Positions 1 to 7,384 of a DNA stretch of 47,275 nt are shown here, in pieces (the first letter of the stretch is position 1; every line of letters starts with the position of its first letter). The stretch is from NCBI GenBank assembly GCA_016209255.1, contig JACQWL010000048.1:1-47275 (forward strand), written 5' to 3'. The notes beneath the pieces are model-generated. The model was not told the origin of the DNA, ran no database searches, and saw only the letters and a program-made list of their open reading frames with translations. A program made the position numbers and the translations under genes. This DNA is from Verrucomicrobiota bacterium (GTDB lineage: Bacteria > Verrucomicrobiota > Verrucomicrobiia > Opitutales > Opitutaceae).

Positions 1-296
1 CTCGCGGTGCAAGATGCCGCCAACCGTGAATGGCAGTTCGCGTCATTGCGCGCGCAGCTCAAGGGTGCAACGCTGCTGCGCGCAGCGGGTGACGTGGCAT
101 CGGCCGCGAGCCGCACCACTGGCGGCTGCTCGATCCTGCGGTACGGGCGCTGACCTTGCTCGGGCGGACGGACGAAAGCCGGATGATCATCGAGCAGCTT
201 CAACGGTTTGGCTACCAGCCACTCGACCCGTGGCCGGAGCCGGCAGGCGGGTTCCTTTCCGTTGGCGGCCAAAATCCAAGGCCACAAAAGGAATAA
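1..296 (+). pseudogene. 3' end of an unrecognised gene, probably frameshifted
   Basis: Coding-like sequence enters from the left edge. The first frame reads LAVQDAANREWQFASLRAQL and runs to a stop near 151. From about 110 a second frame takes over with a coherent helical tail containing ALTLLGRTDESRMIIEQLQR and FGYQPLDPWPEP, ending at TAA 294-296. The two frames look like one protein C-terminus joined by a frameshift or small deletion near 100-114. The tail resembles a helical-repeat (TPR-like) end but no family is recognised. The last residues after PEPAGG lie in low-complexity sequence and may not be native. The gene is partial, so its function cannot be given. Confidence 0.35.
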
Positions 297-385
297 AACT
301 GCCACAGCCACCAAAAGCCGCCGGGCGCGGCGCAAACCCTTGGGCGCGACCGCTCGCGTTTCTCCGGAGCCGGTCGCGGGCAGCC

Positions 386-1355
386 TCAATCACAGGTGAT
401 GTCCTCAGCCAGAATGTTCCATCCGCCTTCCGCGGAAAAGACGATGTCGCGGTTGGCCAAGTGGAACGCGTAGCGGCTGTCGTCGCGCAGCCGTTCCGAC
501 GGATCGGCAAATCGCAGTCCCAGCCGGCACGATCCGCGTGGAAAATCGGCCGGCACCGGCACCACCCCGCGCAAGCGGATCGCGCCGGTCTCCGGTCCCC
601 ACCAGCGCGGATCGGCGTCCGGCAGCACGATGGAGTGCGCGGGCTGCGTGGCACCCGGTGCCAGGAGACCGGCGGCGACGACGCGCGGCAAACGCGGCGA
701 GGCCAAGCCCACGTTCTTCAAGGTGAGTTCAAACGCCAGGGACCCGCCCGTGCGAATCGACCGCGCGGCGGGATTCCAGCGATGGCGGGTTGCCGTGAAT
801 CGAGCCATGGCATTCGCCCCATGGCCCGAGCATCCCGGCCTGGATGCCGCAGACCACGTCGCGGTTTTCCGTCAACACCGCACCGATCTGCCGGATATGG
901 CCGACAATGCGGTCGAGGTCTTTCGGATCAACCCGGTAGTCTTGGTTGGTGAAGCCATAGGCGGCACGAAAGACCACCTTGAATCCATGCTGCCGCGAGA
1001 CGGTCAACGCCTGCTGCAGCTCCTCCTGTTTGCCGGCGGTCAAGTCACGGTCCTTGAAATCGCGCAAATTCAGGGTCACGAGGAGCAAACTGATCCCTTG
1101 CGCGCGGAGCGTTTCCAACCGATCCATCTGATCCGAGCGGCGTTGGGCATAGAACCCTCGCTCCGGATTCGGCAGAATTTCCGAACTCTCGCGGAACACG
1201 CGCTCCGCACGCCCCACGGCGGATCCACGGTCCGGTTGCTCCGCGCCACCCAACCGGCCCCGGAGCACGAGCGCGCTCGAACCCACGGTGGAAAGCCCGA
1301 GGAGGGAAAGAAATCTTCGGCGGCTGACCGCGCCGGCGCGAGAGAGCGGGAGCAT
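386..1355 (-). pseudogene. DUF4874/DUF4832 protein, internally deleted and frameshifted
   Basis: The start at 1355 gives a twin-arginine-like leader (SRRRFLSLLG then a hydrophobic run). A DUF4874-like N-terminal half follows, with NPERGFYAQ, GISLLLVTLNLRDF and the GPWGECHGS segment. That frame stops at 729. A second frame, readable from about 808 to 386, carries the C-terminal DUF4832 beta-sandwich (RTGGSLAFELTLKNVG, ending GWNILAEDITCD). Family members are, from memory, roughly 450-500 residues. Here about 160 N-terminal and 140 C-terminal residues remain, so the middle is missing and the halves are out of frame. In 750-800 the same bases read sensibly in both frames, which marks the junction. 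The intact product would be an exported, probably carbohydrate-related protein of unknown activity. It should not be functional as it stands. Confidence 0.75.
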
Positions 1356-1570
1356 GGTCGTTTGCGTTCCTGTTCTTGCCTGTGATTCAGTAACCACTTT
1401 GTGGACCGGGCCAATCCAGGCCGCAAACCTTATCCTTTCGAGGGGACGCGACGGGGCAGCTTTGGGGCTTGGGGTGCGGCAGAGGATGTCCAACGCAACT
1501 CCGAACATGGCTCTCCGTTCACCTCAAACCCCAAAGCCTGACCCTGTCGGCTCGTATCTGTCGGCTCGTG

Positions 1571-1942
1571 TCACCGCTTCGAACCGCTGCCGCCCAAGGT
1601 GACGCGCATCTCGCTGTGGCGGGTTCCGCCAGCGGCCGGCTCTGCTTTTACCCCCGGGCTTTTCCAGAGATCGGGACGCTCGCGACCGGCTTTGACGGTG
1701 TAGGATCCCTCGGCGAAAACTGGCGGGCGAAAGCGGTCGCCGCGGATGCGACGCGTGTAGGGCGCGAACCCGACCACCTGGTCGCGTGGGACCCGCACAA
1801 ACTCGGCGGGGAACCCCGTGGCCGGCTTGTCCCAGACATCGTCGCGCGATGCCAGCTCCAAGGTTGCACGCCGCGGACCCGGGAACGGCGACCCGGCGGC
1901 CGCCGACACAACCAGCGAGACGGTGAACAGCAGATGTTTCAT
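1571..1942 (-). CDS. Small secreted protein of unknown function, possibly a shortened remnant
   Basis: This 123-residue product starts MKHLLFTVSLVVSAAAGS, a clear signal peptide. The start has a strong Shine-Dalgarno (GGGGAG a few bases upstream), so it was a real gene start. The segment AEFVRVPRDQVVGFAPYT recalls the N-terminal strand region of secreted metallophosphoesterase or PhoD-like proteins. That resemblance is from memory and weak. The tail (RFRPPVFAEGSYTVKAGRERPD) looks like a different beta-rich domain. The protein is far shorter than such enzymes, and neighbouring genes show internal deletions, so it may join two ends of a larger gene. Its ATG overlaps the stop of the upstream fragment (ATGA). 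Confidence 0.4.
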   Translation of the reverse strand: MKHLLFTVSLVVSAAAGSPFPGPRRATLELASRDDVWDKPATGFPAEFVRVPRDQVVGFAPYTRRIRGDRFRPPVFAEGSYTVKAGRERPDLWKSPGVKAEPAAGGTRHSEMRVTLGGSGSKR

Positions 1943-2151
1943 GATCTCCCCTCATCAATCGCCTCTTGCCGCGCCTCGGTGCCGGGCCTCGTGCCATCGC
2001 CGACCGCGCCATGGGCGATGACGTTGAAGTCACCCGTCGGCGGCATGCGGAGAATTCCGTCCGCGGCGAGAGTGGCCAGAATCACCATCCTCATGCCCGG
2101 TTCGTACCGCATCTCGCGGCGGAACGCGAGCGGCTTGACGCGGAGGGACAA
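1939..2151 (-). pseudogene. N-terminal fragment resembling a GH28/pectate-lyase-superfamily protein
   Basis: A 70-codon frame contains FNVIAHGAVGDGTRPGTEA followed by RQEAID. This matches the typical opening of secreted right-handed beta-helix polygalacturonases and pectate-lyase-superfamily proteins (consensus FxVxxFGAxGDGxxxDTxAxQxAID). Everything after the first turn is missing and the frame stops at TGA 1939-1941. A weak hydrophobic leader (MVILATLAADGIL) precedes it. An intact member would be 400 residues or more, so this is a remnant. It is assigned by motif only. Confidence 0.45.
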
Positions 2152-2286
2152 ATGCGGGGCGGGGCGGAGGTGGAGTCTTGGCGCCCTGATAACGACTCCG
2201 CCCGCCGCGAAGCTACACCGCGCCCGCGCCCCGTCGCCGGTTCACTTTCTTCCTCCAACTCACGGCTGTGGAATCCTCTTTTTCAG

Positions 2287-2419
2287 AGTGTCACGTAATA
2301 GGTGACACTTTCGCTTCTTTCCTCCGATGAGCATCATGAAGAGTGTCACTTAATACGTGACACTTTTCAGGCACCTAACAGGGAAATACCGCAAAGAGTG
2401 TCACGTATTAAGTGACACT
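2287..2419. repeat. Three GTGTCAC-N7-GTGACAC palindromes at exact 55-bp spacing
   Basis: Three near-identical palindromes occupy 2288-2308, 2343-2363 and 2398-2418. Each has perfect 7-bp arms GTGTCAC and GTGACAC around a 7-bp AT-rich centre (GTAATAG, TTAATAC, GTATTAA). The start-to-start distance is 55 bp both times. The second and third are reverse complements of each other over about 27 bp (GAAGAGTGTCACTTAATACG and onward), so 2338-2423 forms one large inverted repeat with about 32 bp between arms. The intervening sequences are not repeated. This could be an operator array, a REP/BIME-like element or the recognition site of an absent transposase. The third copy overlaps the 3' end of the S58 remnant. 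Confidence 0.85.
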
Positions 2420-2818
2420 CTTCGCGGTTCGATGGGAGGCGCGCCGGATGGGGCGGCGGGCGAACAGTCGTCCGCGTCGCCTCGTCCCAACGCAATCCTC
2501 AGGGGCCCACGCGAGACGGGCACTGGAGGACCGAGCTCCGCGGAGGCCGACGTTCCACCGCCAACGAACTGGCCGCGACGGCGCTCGGCCCTCCTCGACC
2601 GTGTGTCCGCGTCCGGTAACCGTGACGGCCTGAAACAGCGAATTGTAGGCGGCCTCCTCCGTCGCTTCGAGCGCGGCCTCGAACAGCGGCGAAAGAGCCT
2701 CGGTCGGGAGCAGGGCACGCGGTCGCTGCCCGCCAGCGGCCGCGCCGCAAGCAAGCAAGGCGAGGATCACGGCTGCGGCGGCGAGAACCAAGCGCATGAC
2801 GTGCGGTGATGCTTTCAT
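2408..2818 (-). pseudogene. Remnant of a secreted S58 (DmpA-type) aminopeptidase
   Basis: The frame begins with a signal peptide (MRLVLAAAAVILALLACGAA) and passes after about 15 residues into LFEAALEATEEAAYNSLFQA then VTVTGRGHTVE. That segment is typical of the extreme C-terminus of S58 self-processing aminopeptidases, which run to about 350-400 residues. Nothing of the catalytic core, including the autoprocessing Ser, is present. Leader and tail therefore appear joined by an internal deletion near 2715-2755. After GHTVE the frame degenerates and runs into the palindromic repeat, where it stops. The start could be 2818 or 2797. The product should be inactive. Confidence 0.6.
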
Positions 2819-2906
2819 GGTGAAATCGATCAGAGACCTGCGGTTGCACCACCTTCACGCAAAGGCACGAAGCGGAGCTGGCGTCTACCACAGCGTGCCC
2901 ACAGCG

Positions 2907-5111
2907 CTATCGGCGAATGGTGACAACGTAAGAGGTAGTTGGAGCGTTGAGCTGCAGTACCCAGCCGTCACCGGATCGGGCCGCCGCTTGTTGCGTCGCC
3001 GCGGTCGCGGCCGCACCATCCAGCGGTGCGGCGAGAACCTGCCGAACGTTTTCCAGTCCGCTCAGCCGCAACGTGGCCTTGACCGGCTCGATCCGCGTGG
3101 GCGCGGCGCCCCGCTTTTCGAGCGAATTTCGCTTCGCGTTCCATTCCATCCCGGAATTCGCCATGCGGGCGGTCGCGGTCACGAGCAGTTTTTCTGCTTG
3201 CGCGATCGGCCGGTCATCCAAGGCGCTGAGCGTGATGGCACTGAAAGGTGTCTGCACCTCGACGGCCAGGTTTTTCAGGCGCACTCGATTCATGCCGACG
3301 AACCCGATCAACGCCTGGCTGCGTTCGGTGTCCACGGCCACGAGCCCGGTTGCCCGTTCGCCGAAATGCCACGCCAACTCGCCGGTGTCGGAGCGCAGGG
3401 GATTCGCGTCCTCACCGGTAAACGTTCCCGTGGCGGGACCATCCAGGGAGGCGATGCGCGACGCGTGTTGCAGCGGGAGGCCCGGCGGGAATCCCGGCGT
3501 GAAATACGGTCGGTCCTTCGCCGGCAGGCGCAGGCTCTCGCGCACCTGCTCGCGCGTGTAGGTGCGCGTGAGGGTCCGGGCCGCCGGGCGCACATCGCCC
3601 CGCAGAAACATCAGCGCCCCGGCCGGCAACTGGGTCATCTTCACGGGGTCCATCGCCAGATCGAAGTGCCCGCCAACCTTGGCTTCCAGCGCGACGACAT
3701 CCTGATGCGCCAGACTATACCAGAAGAGACCATCCCAGTCCTGGAAGGCCGCATACGCCGCCAGGATGGGAATCCCCTCGCAGGCGTATTCGTTGGGAAA
3801 CGGATGGTTGACCTCGGAAACGGTGTACGGTTTGCCGGCAAAGGCCGACCGCGAAAGCCCGACCACCGTGGAGGAAAACGGGGCATCCACCATCGGCGTG
3901 TTGGCGATCGTGAAGCCGGTTTGCCGGCCCGTTTGCGGATCGGTCTGATAACTGGGATGCTGCCAATAGACGTGGCCGTCCACGACATCGAGCAGGGAGG
4001 TGCCCAGTAGTTGCGGATAACCGGTGCGGGAATGGCCATGATCGCTGTTGCCGAGCAGCAGTGCCTTCACGCCCAATTCCTCGCGCAGGAATTTCGCCAT
4101 CGAGAGGTAGAAGTGGCGCTCGATTTCGAGGTAGAATTCGGCCTCGGCATGGAAGCGGTCGGCCGGCGCTTTCGCGAATTGATCCGGGGCGAGCCGGGGA
4201 ATTGGGGCGTCGGCCGCCAGTCCTTCCTGCTCGCGCCATCGCCGCAGAACCTCCGCCGCGTATTTCGGCGGCAGCCAGGCGTTGAACCGATCCGTCAGGT
4301 CGGCGGCATAGCTCGCCGGGATGTCGGTCCAGGTGCCGGGGTTCTTGCGCGTGTTTTTCCCGCGCAAACGTCCGTCCTTCCAGGCTTCGATCAGCGAGTT
4401 TTCGTTGACGAACTCGATCAACATCACGGCCGGCTCCTGCGCGTAGGTGGCGCCGGTATAGGGATTCCGATGCGTCAGAAGCTGCCGGGCGTATTCGCGC
4501 TGCAACTCCAGGAGGCGCGCATCGAAGAACGTCAGCGCCTTGGCGAAACCGAGCAACTCGTGGTCCTTCACACCGTCGCCGGCTTGGTAGGAACGGCCGA
4601 CATTCAGGTTCAGGTCCGAGTAAATGCCCCGTTGCTTGAGTGCCGCGATGAACCAGTCGAGCCGGTCCATTTGTGCAGCGTCGAGCCCGCGCGTGTCGTT
4701 GCGATCGGCCGCGATCACGCCGCGGGGCGCCGGGCGGTCGAGGAAGTGAAACCGCACGCCGTTGACGCCACACCGGGCGAGGTGGGCGGCGATGCGCGGA
4801 GCGTTTTCCTTTGCCGGCAGCGCGCCCGGCCCGGTGACATTGACCCCCCAGATCCGAAAACGCCGGCCATCGGGATAGGCGAGATGGCCGTCTTTGATCC
4901 GGATGTGGCCGGATTTGCCGGCCGGCGCCTCGAGCAGGAAACTGACATCGGCAGCGGCATCGACCCGTTCCGGCCATTCCACCGCGAAGGCCGGCTGCGA
5001 CGCGAGGTCCGCCGGCGTTTTGCCGGCGTGATAGTCGACGCTGGCCGCAAATCCGCTGGAGAGGCCAAGCAGCGCGGGATATACCAGGAGATCCAAAGCG
5101 GTGGTTTTCAT
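2907..5111 (-). CDS. Secreted cellulase-like glycoside hydrolase (GH5-like, clan GH-A)
   Basis: This 734-residue protein starts MKTTALDLLVYPALLGLSSG, a signal peptide, so 5111 is preferred over an in-frame ATG 19 codons upstream. After an N-terminal strand region (RRFRIWGVNVTG, about 85-95), the TIM barrel shows RFHFLD near 121, a candidate acid/base Glu237 in LIEFVNENS and a candidate nucleophile Glu433 in TVSEVNHPFP. This is the NE...E arrangement of clan GH-A. A beta-rich C-terminal region (about 530-734) probably supports binding. The substrate is unknown; GH5 members cut beta-mannans, glucans and xylans. It acts in the periplasm or outside the cell. It looks intact, unlike the genes on its left. 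The family-level call is solid; the GH5 subfamily is not. Confidence 0.85.
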   Translation of the reverse strand: MKTTALDLLVYPALLGLSSGFAASVDYHAGKTPADLASQPAFAVEWPERVDAAADVSFLLEAPAGKSGHIRIKDGHLAYPDGRRFRIWGVNVTGPGALPAKENAPRIAAHLARCGVNGVRFHFLDRPAPRGVIAADRNDTRGLDAAQMDRLDWFIAALKQRGIYSDLNLNVGRSYQAGDGVKDHELLGFAKALTFFDARLLELQREYARQLLTHRNPYTGATYAQEPAVMLIEFVNENSLIEAWKDGRLRGKNTRKNPGTWTDIPASYAADLTDRFNAWLPPKYAAEVLRRWREQEGLAADAPIPRLAPDQFAKAPADRFHAEAEFYLEIERHFYLSMAKFLREELGVKALLLGNSDHGHSRTGYPQLLGTSLLDVVDGHVYWQHPSYQTDPQTGRQTGFTIANTPMVDAPFSSTVVGLSRSAFAGKPYTVSEVNHPFPNEYACEGIPILAAYAAFQDWDGLFWYSLAHQDVVALEAKVGGHFDLAMDPVKMTQLPAGALMFLRGDVRPAARTLTRTYTREQVRESLRLPAKDRPYFTPGFPPGLPLQHASRIASLDGPATGTFTGEDANPLRSDTGELAWHFGERATGLVAVDTERSQALIGFVGMNRVRLKNLAVEVQTPFSAITLSALDDRPIAQAEKLLVTATARMANSGMEWNAKRNSLEKRGAAPTRIEPVKATLRLSGLENVRQVLAAPLDGAAATAATQQAAARSGDGWVLQLNAPTTSYVVTIRR

Positions 5112-5468
5112 GCAGTGATGGCGTTGATTGTAACCGGGCGCGGTGCCCAGCCGCAGTCGGCCGGACAACGGTCCTTCAGCCGGACACCCGATCGCGTCTG
5201 GCCATCACACCCGCGTTCACGGAAACGCAACTAACAGAAGCCGGGGCGGAGAGAAGCGGCAAATGTCCCGTCCGCCGGAAGGGCATGGTCAGACGCCGCG
5301 AATTTCGCCGCCGCGAGATCGAGCCGCAGAATCCGCACCCAACCTTGATCCGCGTCAAGGTCCGCATCCGGTCGAACGGTTATCATCAACCGCATACGAC
5401 TCCGACGTTTGGGCGTGCCGTCGCTCCGGCGCGGCGGCGGGAATTTCTGCAACCCGGCTCCTACCTCC
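5112..5468. other. Intergenic region between divergent genes
   Basis: This 357-bp stretch separates the leftward GH5-like gene from the rightward NirK-like gene, so both promoters should lie here. No convincing -35/-10 pair or operator is visible. On the minus strand, about 5231-5335 reads VRILRLDLAAAKFAASDHAL and ends at a stop. This looks like a possible decayed protein C-terminus but is not recognisable. Confidence 0.5.
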
Positions 5469-7145
5469 ATGAAAACACTGACCAAGAATCGCACGCGGTG
5501 GCGCATCCTCACCCGCACCGGGCTGCTCGCGGCGCTCCTGCTCGCATCGCGGGCCCAAGCCTGCGAAGCCTGCGCACCGCTGATGGCCAGACGCCTGCTC
5601 ACCGGCGACAAGGCGTCCGCCCACGCCGCGGAAATGGTTTCCCTGATCAACAATTCCGGCTGGGAGGGAGCCCAACGCATGCTCGCTGCGACCATGGGCG
5701 CTCTCGCCGCGCCAACCGGCCCACTGCGTGTCGCCGCCGCCCCGGCCGCCGCAGCCCCAGCCGCGAGCAGCGCGGCAGCACCTGCCGCCGGCAGCGCCGC
5801 AGCAGCTGCCGCCGCCGCGCCTGGCCCGCACCCGTTCCAGGCAATCATCGACCGCGACAAGAAACTCGGCATCTGGGAAACCAGCTACGTGCCGCCCGGC
5901 ACCACACCGGACAAGAAATTTACGCTCGTGATGTCCGAGGGCGAGGTGTTCCTCGGCAATGGCGTCATCTACAGCGGCTTCACCGTCAACGGCTCGATCC
6001 CGGGCCCAACCCTCATCGCCGAGGAGGGAGATGTGATCGAATTCACGGCCGTCAACAAGGGCGACGTCCCTCACGGTCTCTCGATCCACGCGGCCTATAC
6101 GCAGACCTCGAAATATTTCGGCCGCATCCCGCCCAGCCAGAGCCGGGTCCATACGCTCCGCGTCAACCACCCCGGCGTCTACATGTATCATTGCGCGCCG
6201 GGCGGCCATGCCATCCCGATGCACACGCTGCTCGGCCAGTACGGCATGCTCGTCGTCAAACCGAAGACGGTGAAATTCAAGATGGAGGAAGTCATGGGCC
6301 GCAAACCGGACGTCGAAATCTACCTCGTCCAGCACGAGCTGTTCAGCAGCGGCAAGGACGCCGTGGAGGGCCGCGCCGCGTACACCATGTTTAACGGCAA
6401 ACTGTTCCGCTACGCCGAAAGCCCGATCAAGGCGCGCCCGGGGGATTTCGTGCGCGTCAATTTTCTCAACGTCGGCCCCAACCAGATGGCCACGTTTCAC
6501 CTCGTCGGCATCATCTGGGACTACGCCTACTGGCAGGGCACGCCCACCCCGGCCAACACCTTCGCCGGCGGCCAGACGGTGCTCGCCGGGCCGTCCGACT
6601 CCTGGGTGGTCGACTTCCGCGTGCCACCGGACGAGGGGGCGTATCTGATCGTCACGCACGCCTTCGGCAGCGCCACGCGCGGCGCCATCGGCATCCTGCA
6701 GGCCACCAAGGACGCGGTGCGCGACACCGTCGTGCTCGCCGACGGCCCGCAATACCCGCCGGAAGAATTCGAAAAGCTGAAGGCCAAGGCGGTGCGAACC
6801 ATCTCGCCCTTCCAGCCTGGTTCGGACGAGTTGGAGAATCCCTACCGGCTGCCAGCGGGCGAAAAAAAGCTCCGCGTCCAAATCATCGGCAATTCCTACT
6901 GGCCGAAGGTCGCGGTCATCCCGTCCGGCACCACCGTCGAGTGGATCAACGAGGATGTGTTCACGTTTTACAACGGCGAGTTCGCCGGCGTCCACGATGT
7001 GGTGACCAGCCAGGGGCCCGACAACATCGAATCCAAGATGCTCGGTCACGGGGAAAAATGGAGCAAGGTGCTCGAGAAAAAAGGCGAGTATCGCTACTAT
7101 TGCACGCCCCACCCGTACATGGAGGGCATCGTCCGGGTGGAGTGA
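5469..7145 (+). CDS. NirK-like multicopper protein with an added C-terminal cupredoxin domain
   Basis: 558 residues. A signal peptide (about 1-30) is followed by a Cys pair (ACEACAP, 31-37), an Ala/Pro linker (about 88-118) and two cupredoxin domains laid out as in copper nitrite reductase. A third plastocyanin-like domain follows (about 465-558) with ligands in VHD and CTPHPYM. By comparison with NirK, type 1 copper ligands are His202, Cys242 and His252. Type 2 ligands are His207, His241 and His397, and His344 matches the catalytic His. Two key positions differ: the axial Met is Gln257 (HTLLGQ), and the catalytic Asp is Ser205 (PHGLSIH). It is thus a NirK-family periplasmic copper protein, but nitrite reduction is doubtful. 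The start at 5469 is chosen for the signal peptide. No accessory nir genes are nearby. Confidence 0.85.
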   Translation: MKTLTKNRTRWRILTRTGLLAALLLASRAQACEACAPLMARRLLTGDKASAHAAEMVSLINNSGWEGAQRMLAATMGALAAPTGPLRVAAAPAAAAPAASSAAAPAAGSAAAAAAAAPGPHPFQAIIDRDKKLGIWETSYVPPGTTPDKKFTLVMSEGEVFLGNGVIYSGFTVNGSIPGPTLIAEEGDVIEFTAVNKGDVPHGLSIHAAYTQTSKYFGRIPPSQSRVHTLRVNHPGVYMYHCAPGGHAIPMHTLLGQYGMLVVKPKTVKFKMEEVMGRKPDVEIYLVQHELFSSGKDAVEGRAAYTMFNGKLFRYAESPIKARPGDFVRVNFLNVGPNQMATFHLVGIIWDYAYWQGTPTPANTFAGGQTVLAGPSDSWVVDFRVPPDEGAYLIVTHAFGSATRGAIGILQATKDAVRDTVVLADGPQYPPEEFEKLKAKAVRTISPFQPGSDELENPYRLPAGEKKLRVQIIGNSYWPKVAVIPSGTTVEWINEDVFTFYNGEFAGVHDVVTSQGPDNIESKMLGHGEKWSKVLEKKGEYRYYCTPHPYMEGIVRVE

Positions 7146-7210
7146 GCCACCGCTCCCGCGCGAAGCCGGATGGTCGCCGGCCGGCGCACCCCACTTCTGG
7201 ACCCTGGAGC

Positions 7211-7257
7211 CGCGACGCCCCCGTCGCGGTTGCGACCCACGCGACGGGGGCGTCGCG
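7211..7257. repeat. Perfect 18-bp inverted repeat (hairpin) after the NirK-like gene
   Basis: CGCGACGCCCCCGTCGCG (7211-7228) and its exact reverse complement (7240-7257) flank an 11-base loop. There is no T-run, so it is not a classical terminator, though the very stable stem could end transcription or protect the upstream mRNA 3' end. The core CTGGAGCCGCGACG recurs near 31336 without its partner arm, which suggests a dispersed REP-like element. Confidence 0.7.
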
Positions 7258-7384
7258 TCCCCAATAACCTCACGGCTGTAATCGGCGCATTTCCGGCTGG
7301 TCCAGAAACCGGGGTGCACTCGTCGCCGGCCGGGTGTGGTTTAGGGGCTCGCATTCGCGATCATCATTCGCACCATCCGGCCGG

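Noticed and set aside
2287-2419. Possible CRISPR-like array (equal 55-bp period)
   Set aside because: Only three units, repeats about 23 bp and themselves palindromic, third unit inverted, no cas genes; better read as palindromic sites.
5469-7145. Calling the copper protein a functional nitrite reductase (nirK)
   Set aside because: The catalytic Asp and the axial Met positions are substituted and no denitrification genes are nearby, so only NirK-like is supported.
5355-7319. 654-codon minus-strand frame opposite the NirK-like gene
   Set aside because: It mirrors a clearly conserved coding gene, its sequence is Arg/Gly/His-rich with no domain, and high GC makes long antisense frames common.
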